Shown here: one piece after another, positions 11,791-23,870 of the stretch
How the letters are laid out: each line of letters begins with the position of its first letter
Numbering within the stretch: position 1 is the first letter of the stretch
Source of the DNA: Mytilus edulis
Lineage: Eukaryota > Mollusca > Bivalvia > Mytilida > Mytilidae
Reading direction: 5' to 3'
Length of the DNA stretch: 64,000 bases
Assembly (NCBI RefSeq): GCF_963676685.1
Contig: NC_092346.1
Coordinates: forward strand, 43,459,289 to 43,523,288
Position numbers and translations under genes: made by a program
The notes under the pieces: model-generated
Database searches by the model: none
What the model was told of the DNA's origin: nothing
What the model saw: the letters and a program-made list of their open reading frames with translations, nothing else

Positions 11791-13984
11791 CCCCCCTTAT
11801 TTATCTGTTAACCAATATGATACACAAATAAATGCAAGTTTTGTTTATACAATCTAATCACATGATCACAGTTATAAATAAAGGTCACGAGATGATATTG
11901 ATAACGTTAATGTCCTGGTGAATGAGCTGATATATCACATATATAATCAACAACTGAACTAACTACGAGAAGACTTTTTAAATGTATACTTTTTAAGACG
12001 TTTTCCAGGTCACTTTGGCACATTGACATAGTGCTATCGATCCATGACACACTAACCAACATTCTATTAATATAACATTATTTATTGAATGTAAACATTC
12101 TTAATGTTAGGGCTTATTGTAAACATTGTCAATTTTAACCTTTTCAATGTATTCATAAACGTCATTTTTTATGAATGTCGCTGTACTTTTCCTCTGCAGT
12201 CATGGTATGACGTACACATCTCTATATGTGTAGATAATGATTACAGTTCTTACTGAAAAACGATGGAAAATATATTTATATTTAGACGGCTATATATATA
12301 GTATATTATATCAGCTTCTCGGCAAGCCTCGCGCTTTAAATGATAAAATATAACTGTCTCGAGTGGAGAAATATCGTAATACACTTGTTGCAGTGTGAGA
12401 ATCTATATTTCTTTATGTGTAATTTTTTAAATACTATTTTATTGTTAAAACAAGAAAAAAAAATCATTAATCTAATCATTTACACATTGCAAGATATCCT
12501 TATTCAAAAATAGTTAAAAAAATAAATAAAAAGAATTAAAAAAATCGGTAATTTCAAACACGATAATAAGACCAAAGATGGACTTTGATGGAGAATTTAT
12601 AATTTCCTTTTTTTTGCCACGTGCACTTGAACGTTTTAAGAGTTGTAATGTCAAGAACTTCTGGTGAAGAAAATAAACAAATAAGAACTAAAACATCGTC
12701 ATATTGAGAAGATCTCGTGAAACAGCCCAAGTGCAAAAAAGATATACTTTAACTTCTTTCATATTTCGTCATCCGCTAGTGTAACATTACATTAGAACTA
12801 AAAAAAAATCAATAACTGTAATTTTCTTAAATGTTTGAGAGATTATGCACTTAAGAAAGGATGCATACATACATTTTTCTAATATAGTACAGACTGATAC
12901 AATTTACTAATTGTGATATGGACGTAGAGTTGTCTCATTGGCGCTCCTACCACATATACCTATGTCTATGGTTAGTATAATCTGGATTAAGTTCTTTTCC
13001 GTCTTTTTAAACCAGTAAGATTCCTGTTCAGTTAATCAATAAAGGAATTGACGCAATCAACTTCAGTAACGTTCTATATCAAAAGGCGGTAACATCCAAA
13101 ATTCCACATAATTTTCATAATCAGTGTTCCTATTGTATTCTAAAGTTACACTTAAACCATTGCACCCTAAGTATTTAACTATAATTTTGAGGATTCAATA
13201 GTTTATTTTTAAAAAAAAGTCTCACCACATGCATACAAGTATTAACACAATATAATATCAAGTACGCAATATAAAATTTAGAATGCATGTGCCATTCTCA
13301 AAAGAACTATGAGAGACTGCTATATACAATTATAAAACAATAGAATTAAAACATAGTTTTGTTATTTACACAAAACATAAAAGTGCAATATCACCATGCA
13401 CATCCAGACCAAGGATAAAACCTGATACATGTACATTATAAAAATAACTGATTTTTAATAGTATAAGATACTATTTCGTCTTATATAAGCAAGCAAATAA
13501 GGAACTAGATAAATAACAAAACATGGAAAACTATCTGATATGTTGTTCTTGCCTTATTTATAGCCCCTCTGGCCATGTTATTACTGGGGATCAACACATA
13601 ATCAACATGAACATCTCCGAAAGGAGATACCGTATCTTATGGTCCTATGTTTAGAGAACCCCAACTCATCAATTGGAACTTTAACTGTTAAATAATTCGA
13701 ATTGAAAAACTGTGAGTAATCGACCATAGTAATCTTTAAGACACAAATAAGCTGTGAAATGTTACATTGACGTGGCTCTGTACTTACACATCCCGTCATT
13801 GTGTTATTGTGCTATGGTTATTTTTTGTATTCTTGTATTTCATATTTGCTGTACTTTGTCTATATGCATTTTTCTGGGGTTTTTTGTTACACATTTGTTT
13901 GATTTTATAGTAATTAAGAGTGTACCCCTATTTTTGACATTTTTACCTATTATGTCTGTTTGTTTTGTTTACTATTCGTTGACA
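11791..13984. other. Intergenic region upstream of gene A, no gene seen
   Basis: This should include the gene A promoter; read on the minus strand, TTTATAACTGTGATCATG lies about 80 bp above the start ATG. Around 12905-12960 there is a fragment (GAGTTGTCTCATTGGCG) of the inverse of the repeat at 23595. No coding sequence was found. Confidence 0.5.
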
Positions 13985-14190
13985 ATATAATGTAAATCAA
14001 TATTTATGCGACCGTAATTCAAGTGAAAGGTTTAGCTATCTCTGAAACCAGGTTCAATCCACCATTTTCTACATAAGAACATGTCTTTAGCAAGTGAGGA
14101 ATATGACACTTGTTATCCATTCGTTTGACGTGTTTGAGCTTTTGATTTTGCTATTTGATAAGGAACTTTCTGTTTTGAATTTTCCATGAA
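13985..14190 (-). repeat. Dispersed repeat family C (inverse)
   Basis: Carries AAGTGAAAGGTTTAGC, AACCAGGTTCAATCCACCAT and ATCCATTCGTTTGACG, the inverse of family C. It is collinear with 26470-26665 and 40375-40710. Confidence 0.75.
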
Positions 14191-14224
14191 GTTTAGTATT
14201 TTTGTAATTTTACTTCTGACTGGA

Positions 14225-14345
14225 AGAAGTATAATAAACTCATAGATACCAGGACTAAATTTATTATATATGCCAGACGCGCGTTGAGTCTACAAAAGAC
14301 TCATCAGTGACGCTCGAATCCAAAAGAATTTAAAAAGGCCAAATA
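14225..14345 (-). repeat. Dispersed repeat family B
   Basis: AACTCATAGATACCAGGACT, CCAGACGCGCGT and AAAGACTCATCAGTGACGCT are the inverse of 50440-50525. Confidence 0.8.
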
Positions 14346-14945
14346 AAGTATGTGAATGCTCACTTAAACCTTTTTTTAAGTCGATGAATATAGTCATACC
14401 GACTAAGCTATATAAAATCGTAATTAATTGTTCCTCCCTTATGCATTATCTTGCAACTGTATCGTTCAGTTTGATAGGCCATTTTACTTGGCCAATCTAC
14501 AAACATGTTCATTGATCTCTGGTCCTTTGGGTATTCTCACTAATATAAGAAAATGATATAGGTAGAAGAAAACACAGTTGACGCATGCGCATAGAGATCC
14601 ATATTCAGCAGTCCAACATGGCAAGAGGCAGTCTGGTCAGTGTCAGTGTGGCAAACCCCAATTTGCATGTTGTCAAGTAGTCTAAACCAGCCGTGAGGAA
14701 ATCCGAATACTACAGAAGTATCCACATTAAAAGAGAGATGGAAGATTTCAAAGGGTATTCAAACTTATAAGGCGATAACAAAATGACAGCACCATGAAAA
14801 AAAAGAAACACAACCAAAAGACAGTCTTCAAAGAACAACATAGAAAGCTGAAGACTGATCAATACGAGCCATATCAACAACCGGAGTGAATTTGTGTGCT
14901 CTGGTAGGGCTAGCTGATCTTGCTCCACATAGTCACCAAACATGT
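14345..14945 (+). repeat. Composite repeat, intact copy (left part plus family A)
   Basis: The left part (AGTTTGATAGGCC, GGCCAATCTACAAACAT, AATTTGCATGTT) is repeated at 17760-18240. The right part (AACCAAAAGACAGTCTTC, AACATAGAAAGCTGAA, CCGGAGTGA) is family A, as at 25848-25990. It also recurs, internally deleted, at 39375-39560. Confidence 0.75.
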
Positions 14946-15163
14946 TTAACTGTGTATTGATCTTAAAGTCTATAGAACGGTTTCATACATTTTAATGAAC
15001 ATTGGACTATTTAAAGAGTGTTTAATGCATATTTTGATAAACCACCAAAACAAATATGACCAAAAGCATTTTAGATGGAACAGGACAGTAGAATGCAAAA
15101 ACCTCAGATAATGCATTATACATTATAATATTATGTCGTTGTTCTCCTCTTATATTTTATGCG

Positions 15164-15255
15164 TTTCCCTCGGTTTTAGTTTGTTACCCCGATTTTGTTT
15201 TTTGTCCATGGATTTATGAGTTTTGAACAGCTGTATACTACTGTTGTCTTTATAC
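15164..15255 (+). repeat. Dispersed repeat family D
   Basis: Nearly identical to 4345-4437 over about 90 bp, including TTGTCCATGGATTTATGAGT and TATACTACTGTTG. A weaker relative is at about 49006-49070. Confidence 0.75.
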
Positions 15256-15690
15256 ATTGAATCTGTGATTTTGTCAAATTAAGCAGCCAAAATTATGTAC
15301 ATTTTTCATGAACTATTGTTATATTTTCTGAGTTTTTTTTTAAAATAGAATAAATTTCATCAAATGCAAATCAAAAGCAGAATGTATATGGGTAATTACG
15401 TTTTCATAAAAAGAAAGCAAGCTACAATAAAGAAATAAGAAAATGCCGGACCCAAAATACACTTTCATATTTCATAGGAACATTTAATCTTCCGAACAAA
15501 TACTTCCCCTATTTTATGCTCCAACCTAACATACGTCTGCGGGCAGCAAAGAGATATGGTTTCCAGATAAATAATTAAAAAATGATATAAGAAGAAATTA
15601 AAGATTTCACAGCCCCAAACAGTTTTGGAAGTATGCATTCATATTGTCATCTAGCATTATGTTATTGCTTGGTTTAAAGGACTAAAATTT

Positions 15691-15838
15691 GTAATCATTT
15701 AAATCGAATGGTAATTTATATATACATAAATTTAATCCATGAAACGCTTCAGTAAATGTGAATCAGGAAGTTCAGTTAAACCGGAAGTTCCCATTTAGTA
15801 CGAATATGTGTGCACTTGCTTCTGTACGATGGAAACAG
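15691..15838 (+). promoter_or_regulatory. Conserved upstream block and non-coding first exon, copy 1
   Basis: Aligned with the same position before copies 2, 3 and 4. It begins TCATTTAAATCGAATG, then CAGGAAGT and GGAAGTTCCC (15783-15792, half-matching a kappaB palindrome). It continues through GTGCACTTG to the donor ACAG|GTAAGCTTC at 15839. The 3' part is read as a 5' UTR exon spliced to 16145. The transcription start is not known. Confidence 0.6.
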
Positions 15839-16144
15839 GTAAGCTTCTTGGAGGGAGTAAAAGATAGTACATAAGATTACATGTTATATAGAGTCTGTAT
15901 CGGGATTTGTAAAAAATCAACACTTAATTTAAGCAGTTCTCTTGGGTAATATATACACATAAAACATATAGAAGAGGTAACTAACAAGAATGCAAACCTC
16001 CCAAGGAAAAATTATAAACAAAACTGAATCAAATTCGCTTAAAAATGGTTGAAAAATAACACATACAGCTTTTAAAAGAGTACTAATACACTTCCTGTTT
16101 ATGATGCAATACAAATAGCTTTTATACCCATTGAACTTTTACAG

Positions 16145-16821
16145 GGTATCTAGATTTTGGAGCGAGCAGTAGAATGGAATAAACGGATGGAAAATTAATT
16201 CAAATATGGATATATCGTTAATACCAGAAGTTTTTATTATTGTTTTAACTTCGATTGTAATTGTCGCGCTGGTGCCACTATGTTTGTCCGCACAACACAA
16301 ATATTCAGTAATTTTTATCAGCATTATTATTGTTGAATATATATTTGAAGTGCTTCGTGTTTTATATTTTGTTAAATTTTACTGGAACAAAGCAGATTTG
16401 TTGTTGTTTGTTTTTCCTCTCAGATCCATGCCTTCAATTTCAATGACTTGTTCCGTACTGCTTGGCACAATTATCTTGTCATCCGTTTCATTCAAAAAAT
16501 TGTCAGTAAAAGTTTTGTGTTCCATCTACGTCCTTATATCGCTAATATTAATCATAATATGGAACAATTTCTTGGCAACCTGCTTGATTGTTGATCACCC
16601 TGGTCAAACCAAAAGAACCTACTGTGACCATTACCTGATAAATTCAGATACATTTGACTACTACAAATGCCTCATTGATTATGGACGACCTAATACAGGT
16701 TTCTATTGCTTTGAGGATTGGGCACCTTGGACCAGTGGTTATTTTCTGGAATATTTGCTTTTGAGTGTCCCGTCTTTTGCAGTACTATACGATAAACTAT
16801 TCAAGATGTTACGATTTTCTG
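16145..16821 (+). CDS. Copy 1, first coding exon (helices 1-5)
   Basis: The exon begins after the acceptor TTTTACAG (ends 16144). It holds 61 nt of 5' leader and the ATG at 16206 (context AATATGGAT, shared by all copies). It ends in phase 1 at GTAAGT. Confidence 0.8.
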
Positions 16822-17494
16822 GTAAGTAAAGTTTGTACGAAAATAAAAAAAATATACCTGCTTTTAAAATCATCTTTAACAAAAGTAATGACACAACTTT
16901 ATAGATTTTAAGAAATTTGCAAAAAATAGACAGAAAGAACAACACTTTTACTATTTCCGAAAGTGTGCCTATGAAAAAAAAATTAATCGAATAACTTAAG
17001 TTGCCCTGAAAAAAACCGATATATAAACACTCATCAAAGATACAATGATTATGATTATGTAAAAATTGCAAAATTTATAAACCCTTTACATTTTGACAGA
17101 TGAATAATAAACTATATAAACATACCCTTTTATCTCCTTTTTTTGTATTTCAGAACTGAAGAATTGTAATGAAACTTGTTCCATCTGCTGTTTCAACATT
17201 TCACTGTATAACCATACAATGGCGCTGGCCCTTTTTATAATTTGGTGCGTGAGACCGACTTTTTATTTGTTTGTTGCACCAGGGTACTTTTCGTCTTTCT
17301 GCATTGACCTAATTATTATGATATCGTCAGCGGTTTTTTTTATACTAGCATTGATTTACATTCTTAAATTCTATCTTTTTCATAAATTTGTCTTTAATGT
17401 TGATAATGACAGTGAATGTAATGTTGTCCTTACAGAATGTATGTATGGGAAACAAAAAGACAAATCCAAACATTGTGAGCAAAATGAATGTTAA
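16206..17494 (+). CDS. Unrecognised seven-helix membrane protein, copy 1
   Basis: Two coding exons (16206-16821 and 17154-17494) join in phase, with donor GTAAGT and acceptor TTTCAG, to 318 residues. Hydrophobic helices are near residues 5-27, 33-55, 75-95, 102-123, 178-198, 229-249 and 254-277. The N-terminus is five residues. Positive charges favour N-out, C-in, the layout of G-protein-coupled receptors. Cys82 sits at the outer end of helix 3. The long loop after helix 4 holds Cys126, 140, 155 and 168. Conserved marks among the four copies are E/D-Y-x-F-E-x-x-R-VLYF in helix 2, an ETCSIC motif before helix 6 and WCVRPTF in helix 6. I do not recognise a family: there is no DRY or NPxxY. AATAAA overlaps the stop codon at 17493-17498. 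A receptor or lineage-specific chemoreceptor is only a guess from topology. Confidence 0.85.
17154..17494 (+). CDS. Copy 1, last coding exon (helices 6-7 and tail)
   Basis: Starts after TTTCAG with LKNCNETCSICCFN. It continues through two helices to a Cys-containing polar tail ending KHCEQNEC. Confidence 0.85.
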
Positions 17495-17759
17495 TAAAAA
17501 AAAAAAGATCTTTCCTTAGGGTAACAAGAATACAATGTCTTTTTTTTATTTTCTGTTTCGTCAAAAACATGGCTGCCATGGCTAAAAATAGAACAAACAG
17601 GTAATCTGCAGTTTTTGGCTAATATCTCAAAATCTAAGCATTATTTTACTTTTCAATCGGATCTCGACCACTTACTTGCAACTCGGAAGTAAACTCAATG
17701 TTTGATTCCAGGAATAACCCGAACTGGAAGTGGAGTTAAAATTAACGTTAACGCTTGGT

Positions 17760-18243
17760 CGAAGTGTTATATAAATGCTCGTACTTTAAAACGATGAATT
17801 TAGTCACCCTGACTAAGATATATATATATAAAATCATAATGATTGTTTCATTCCATTTTGCATAATTTGAATTGGACCTTGTAGTTTGATAGGCCGATTC
17901 AACATGGCCAATCTACAAACATCTACAATCTCCTATGGTCCTTTGAATATTCTCATTAAGAAAATGTTGGGTAGAATAAACCTTAATTGGCATATAATAT
18001 ACAGCAGTCGTGCTTGGTAAGAGGACAGCAACATCAGTCTTTTTTTCAACGGACTGTCTGGTCATTGTCAGTTGTAAGTTAATCAGTGGGGGGAATCATA
18101 ATTTGCATGTTTTCAACCTGCCGTGGGGAAACCGAGTACAACAGAAATAGCCATATTAAAGAGAGGTTGTATATATCATAAGGGTATTAAAACTCAGAGG
18201 GCGATAAAAAAATCTGACTGCGACACGTCAAAAATGAAACACA
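17760..18243 (+). repeat. Composite repeat, left half
   Basis: Collinear with 14345-14815, ending at GAAACACA. The right half resumes at 25843, so 18244-25842 looks inserted. Confidence 0.7.
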
Positions 18244-18369
18244 GATATAAAGGGTTGCATATTAGATAATGGCTGGATTTCAAGACCATTCAACGTTGAG
18301 CGCGGAATCCGTCAAGGGTGTCCCGCGAGTTCTATAATTTTCGTCATTGCTGTTGAAATTTTAGCTAGT
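18238..18369 (+). mobile_element. LINE reverse transcriptase fragment (left piece)
   Basis: Open frame reading TDIKGCILDNGWISRPFNVE then RGIRQGCPASSIIFVIAVEI and LAS, stop at 18370. The RGxRQGCP...F...E motif is the non-LTR reverse transcriptase core before the YADD box. It is 5'-truncated. Confidence 0.8.
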
Positions 18370-19011
18370 TAACATACACTATAACAATATATCATTTTAC
18401 CAGACCACGGTTTGCGGAAGTAGTCAAGAAGACAATATTATGTTTTTCAGGGGTTGACAGGATACACGTGATCGTTGTTAGTTTCAACTTCAATATTATT
18501 ATGCAAGCAGATGTAATAAACAATGATTTCATACATTATTTTTTTTTATTTACACTCTATATAGGGCTTTATTTATGATCTTATTCCAGATTGCACAATT
18601 CTTATTCTACATATTTCACCTTTATCAAAATTAGGAAATCTGTTTGGTCGTCCCATTTTGTTGTAGGGATGTTTAGATTAAGTGTCGAGTTATGTATATT
18701 ATTTTGTGTTGTCTGCGAGAAACAAATCATTTTTCTGATCTAGTAACTAAAGCCAAAACCAATATAGATAATGTTAACATATATATTTTATTGAACTGTG
18801 TAAATTAATCGGAATGCGAATGACAACATGCACCTACAATTCTTTTGTGTGTTTCCCGTTTCGGTAACACATGACATTTGCGCGGGAACTTCTTACATAA
18901 ACATCGTTTTTGGATTATTGAAACATGTGATTTTTGGAGGTAATGTGATATTATTATTATTCAATAGTACATAATTTTACGTCAGGTTTGTACACATTAA
19001 GTTTTTGGTTA

Positions 19012-19398
19012 GTGGCGGATCTAGGGGAGGGGGGATTCCGGAGGTTGAACCTCCCTTTTTTGTTGACGATCAATTCATTTGGATAGGGATATCAGTTGGA
19101 ACTGACCTTTTATCCTGGGTTAGGATCCCCTTTTAAAAATGGCTGGATCTGTCTCAGCTAGTCAAGTCAGAACCGAAACACATCAGTGGCAGATCTAGCC
19201 ATTTTGAAAGGGGGGTCCAACCATGTCCCCATTCAAATGCATTGATCACCCCACAAAAGGGGCGATTCCAACGGGGAACCCTCTTGCTGAATCCGCCACT
19301 GCACACTACTCGGACCTATGTTATTTAGTGAGTGATGCGAAAAAACTCAATTTACATTAGGTCCCCCCTTTTTGAAAAATTACTAAATCCGCCTCTGC
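19012..19398 (+). mobile_element. MITE with hAT-like ends, carrying a nested MITE
   Basis: Outer ends AGTGGCGGATCTAGGGG and AAATCCGCCTCTGC are inverted repeats. Inside, 19184-19301 begins CAGTGGCAGATCTAG and ends AATCCGCCACTG, a second element of the same type. The CAGTGGCGGATC-type end is typical of hAT-derived MITEs. It has no coding capacity. Confidence 0.65.
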
Positions 19399-19620
19399 TT
19401 ATCCTGGGTGAGGCCCCCTTTTAAAAAAATGGTTGGATCTGTCTCAGTTACTCTAATCTAAACTGAAACACATCAGGGGCGGATCCAGCCATTTTGTGAA
19501 AAGGGGGGGGTCCAACCATGTGCCCATTCAAATGCATTGATCGCCCAAGAAAAGGGGTGGTTCCAACTGAAAACCCTCCCCTGGATCAGCCACTGCACAT
19601 TACTTGGACCTATGTTAGTT
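19399..19620 (+). mobile_element. Second partial copy of the nested hAT-like MITE
   Basis: The inner element 19474-19595 (CAGGGGCGGATCCAG ... GGATCAGCCACTG) and its flanks (GGATCTGTCTCAG, TGAAACACAT, GGACCTATGTTAG) repeat 19145-19325. The two form a direct duplication. Confidence 0.6.
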
Positions 19621-19740
19621 CGTTACATGTAATTACTTAAGTGATGCGAAAACAACTCAATTTACTAATAAACTTCCTTATTAAAGAAACTTATATAAAA
19701 GTAAACATGTTCATTATATTTTGCTGTGTGAAATTGCTTA

Positions 19741-19860
19741 TGCGGGAAAGACCCATTACAACTCGACCATAGAGGAGACAACAGCTGAAGGCCACCAATG
19801 GGTCTTCAATGCAGCGAGAAGCTCCCACACCCGGAGGCGTCACAACAAACCCGTTCTAGA
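19741..19860 (+). repeat. Dispersed repeat fragment
   Basis: GACCATAGAGGAGACAACAG and GAAGGCCACC resemble 31133-31165 (CCATAGAGCAGACAACAGCC). It is a short copy followed by CACCCGGAGGCGTCAC. Confidence 0.5.
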
Positions 19861-20189
19861 AATAATTTGTGAATGAAATTGGTAAATACAGTTATTCTTG
19901 ATCTTCATACAATTTAAGGGCATTTCCAAATAGTCCTAAATATAATGCTTTATGCATAACACTGAAAAATCATCGTTTTTCCTCTAGCATAGTTTGTACG
20001 TGCAGTATAGGTGTATTTTAAAGGCACAACAGTGAAGCCGCCGTATAATACTTCAATCGAACCGATTTACTTTTTGAAGTTTAATTACTATAGTAACTAT
20101 ATATAGAAATATTAATTTTCGCAAACCATTTAGGTCACGGAAATTCCAAAATATGGCATCAGTAAGGATAGTTGTACAAATAATGTGAA

Positions 20190-20585
20190 CCCCATCCAAT
20201 TCATCTTTAACTAAAAGTATTCATCATTTTCTATTTTATATGTACTAACAATATTCCATTTTTCTATAATTTGGATTAAAATGTGCAAAAATCTGAGTTA
20301 GAATAGGTCGAATGCCCCAAATAAACATTCCCTGATTGGTTGAAGCACTGTGGTGCCGATGTAAAGCATAGCAAGCCTCGATATAAAGCACACGCTTCAC
20401 AGGAATAATTAAGGAGAGTTTTACAACTAATGTGAATACACAGACTCTCAATCCAATTTATGTATTGCTAAAAATAATCAAGTTTTCATCATTTTCTGTT
20501 TGAATTCTGCTAACAACATTCTATTTTTTCTATAATTCCATTTGAAATATGTGAAACCCCGCAATGAAAATAGGTGGCCTCAATG
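20190..20585 (+). repeat. Diverged direct repeat, two units
   Basis: Unit 1 (about 20170-20335: TTCATCATTTTCT, CTAACAATATTCCATTTTTC) and unit 2 (about 20415-20585: TTCATCATTTTCT, CTAACAACATTCTATTTTTTC) align with a period near 260 bp. Confidence 0.55.
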
Positions 20586-20599
20586 ATGTAAACGCAACC

Positions 20600-21647
20600 C
20601 AAAAAATTTCCGTTAATATGTTAACATCTTCAACTTCGACCCTGGGTTCAAAGGGTTAATAAACCGATTCACAAATAGAGATATCCTTTCGCTCAAGTGA
20701 AGTATACAGGCAACTTCGTTAACAGAAATATATACACACTTTATTAGTAATATATTGTCATACTTCTGCATATCCAGGTTTTTTTGTATGCTGAACTTCA
20801 GTCAAATTCAATTCTATACAAACTTTATTACGTAAAGCAATAGGAGTAAGAATATTTTTTGCGCCAATTTAACCGTGACCAGCATCATCGTCAGTATCAA
20901 AATTGTTTATTGTAATCATTGTGAAATTTCACTGACATAGGGTTTATTAATATAGAGTAATTTTGGTAATTATGGCTTATTTATGTTAAAGTTCTCCAGA
21001 TGTGCTTCTCTAGACATCTTTGACGGTCAGTTTAATCCCATTTATCTCAATATTATCCCCGATGACAGAAATGTCAACCCGACCTATTCGTGTCAAAAGT
21101 GAAAATCTAATCTTTTTGATGAACTAATTTCTTCTAAAACTGTACATGCATTATTTCTGTATTATTTGATAACCAATCACATTTGCGTTGCATGATAATG
21201 GGTACTGTTTGAGCGAACTGTCTAGTGTACTGCAAGATCGATGCAAATTGTGACGTCAGTGAGTGATCACGTGACATTATTATTTGTAAACAAACCAGCT
21301 CCTCATGATCATGTAACACGTGTCTCAGTCTGAACTATACATTCAAAGTGCAATCAATCTTTCAATCGCTATTTTATGATATTTTTGTGTCTGTTTTTTG
21401 GTTTGCATATCAGTAGTCGAAGTAAACTCAAGGTTATATTTAAAATTATTTGTCTCTTTTCGTCTGTAGTACATGCGTTTGAGGTCCGGTTTAATTTGTA
21501 CGCATGAAATCTCTAGTCTAAAAAAATCTAGTGATAGAACCTTGACCAGATAAGCAACTGTCTAGGGCCAAGTAAGGAAGGTGAAAAAAAACAGTATTGG
21601 TACTATTACGCAGAACCATAAACAGATGCATAGACAGACCCAGGCGG
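20600..21647. other. No gene or repeat recognised
   Basis: AT-rich sequence. Short open frames lack family resemblance. It lies inside the interval that separates the two LINE pieces. Confidence 0.5.
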
Positions 21648-21895
21648 TGGCAGTGGCCGATCCAGAACTTTTCATAAGGTGGGACCCGCTCCAGTCATGC
21701 TTCAGTGATTCCCTATAAAATCAACAAAATTTTTCTAACGAAAAGGGGGGGAGGGGTCTGCCCCCTAGATCCTCCTATTGGTGGGAAAAATTTAGTTGAT
21801 TATATAGGAAATCATCAAAGCTTGACAGGAGTGGGCAGCCCTTTGGAAAGTCAGAGGCCACCCCTATATGAAAAGTGCTGAATTGCCACTGAGAT
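21648..21895 (+). mobile_element. MITE with hAT-like ends
   Basis: Begins CAGTGGCCGATCCAG and ends CTGAATTGCCACTG, imperfect inverted repeats. It has a G-rich interior (GAAAAGGGGGGGAGG) like the 19-kb elements. Confidence 0.55.
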
Positions 21896-21899
21896 TTGC

Positions 21900-23585
21900 A
21901 GGTTTTCTTTGTAAAGATATCTTAAAATATCAACAACTCTGACTGAGTACACAATTTGATTCATTTTAGCTCATTAGCTAGGCTCACTGGTTAAAAATAT
22001 TCATTGCGGCTCACTGGCAAATATCTTACGATACTCATGTGTAGAAAAACTGATAATCTATACATGTGTGTGAGGAGTAGTTAGCTTAAATATAGCTAAA
22101 TATGGAAAATTTGAAAATGACTTGGGGAATGAAGATGTAGTAAAGACCGAATATCAGTTTTAGTCTTATATATGTAGTACTTTAAAATTTTAGTCTTACA
22201 TGTATATATGTGTACAAATATATCACTGTTTCAGTGGCAATGGTAAATAGACACTGAAAAGTCTTGGATAACATTTTATAGTTTTGAATGTTTCTTCATC
22301 AGTTGACTTAAATTAGGTGGAGCCAGGAGGTGTGTTCTTATTTCCAACAGAGGAGCGCTCAACCTATATCAATTTGTGCATGAAGCAAATTGATAGTTGC
22401 TAGATACTGAATGATTATACCACAAGAAAGTTTTAACCTGTGCATACTTAAAATACGATAATAAAAAAAAAACATGTCTTTTTCAGGACTTCTGATCCAA
22501 CCATGTAGTATGGCATTTTATTGAGATATGGTTTTGGTCAAATGATGTTCATGAAGAACCTGCAGTACAAAGTATATCACTGGATTTAGCTCTTTGTCTA
22601 AGTGTATTATTAAAGTACTTTGCTTGAGCTCAGTTCATTGTTATGCAATTCATTCTTTGTGAAATAAAGATTTGACAGACAACTCTCATGTACAAGGATT
22701 TGTCAAAGTAGTATCACCTCTTTCTTCAATGTAAGTAATAGGGAGATAAAAAGCATATATCGATTTGAACCAAACATTATATGTCCTTTGACCAAATTTT
22801 ATAAAAAGAACAAATTTACCCGACAATGCTACTCCCGCTACTAGCAATATGATGCTAGGTTGTTTTAATACATCTGTACTGCCTACTGATGACTTGGTCC
22901 TGAGTGTAAATGGTCATTTGATTATGTTTAAAAAAAATTATAAGGCCTATCTGGCCTAATTGATTTCTAAAACTATGTTTCATTGTACATGTTCAACATT
23001 TTTCATTCATTGTTTATTTCTAATAAATTTGTGTGAATTAACATTGTAACAGTAAATGTTAATTACTACACTTTCATACCACAACAAATACTGTATTTGT
23101 GGTACATGTATCACTTATATGTGTATCTATATAACAAACAAAAATGAAAAGAGAATAATTTTGCAATACCTTTTGAATACTATAACTTTTTAGATATTTA
23201 GACATATTAAGACTAATTAAGTAGATGTTGATAATATCCACTTGACAGGCTTGAAATTCTATTAGATTACTTTTGGAGCAGTTTTGAGTCTTTGAAGCAT
23301 GCTCAAAAAAGTTCTTTTGGTGAAATCATTTTCATATTTGTCAATTTTTTTTTTTGCTTCGACCAGCTTTGGAGGAAATATTATCAAAGAATTGATAAAA
23401 ATCAGCACAGAAGTTTACTTCCTATCTCATCTAGCCCCTAGCATCTTGTCAGGCATAGTCATTACTAAAAACCAATAAATGTATTCTAATCTGAGGAACA
23501 ATTCGACCTTTTAACAATTTTTTTTACTAATGATACTGACAATCCTCCACAAAGTAATATAAATAGAACCATACAAATAGTAAGC
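21900..23585. other. No gene recognised
   Basis: About 1.7 kb of AT-rich DNA. No convincing coding frame, splice pairing or repeat shared with this window was found. Confidence 0.5.
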
Positions 23586-23589
23586 AAAT

Positions 23590-23870
23590 ACATATAAAAA
23601 AAGATGTGGTATGATTGCCAATGAGATAATTCTCAACAAGAGACCAAAATGACACAGAAATTAACAACTACAGGTCACCGTAAGGCCATCAACAATGAGC
23701 AAAGCCAATTCCGCATAATCATCTATAAAAGGCCCTGAAATGATAATGTAAAACAATTTAAACGGGAAGGCTAACAGCCTTATTTATGTACAAAAAAATA
23801 AATGAAAACGAATATGTAACACATAAACAAACGACAACCACTGAATTACAGGCTCCTTATATCATGTTCT
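23590..23870 (+). repeat. Dispersed repeat (GATGTGGTATGATTGCC family)
   Basis: GATGTGGTATGATTGCCAAT, AGAGACCAAAATGACACAGA and CAACCACTGAATTACAGGCT. I recognise this as a very common mussel repeat. Only a small inverse fragment (about 12905-12960) is present elsewhere in the window. Confidence 0.6.

Noticed and set aside
16739-17071. 110-codon minus-strand frame overlapping copy 1
   Set aside because: It is the shadow of the well-supported plus-strand exon and its AT-rich intron.
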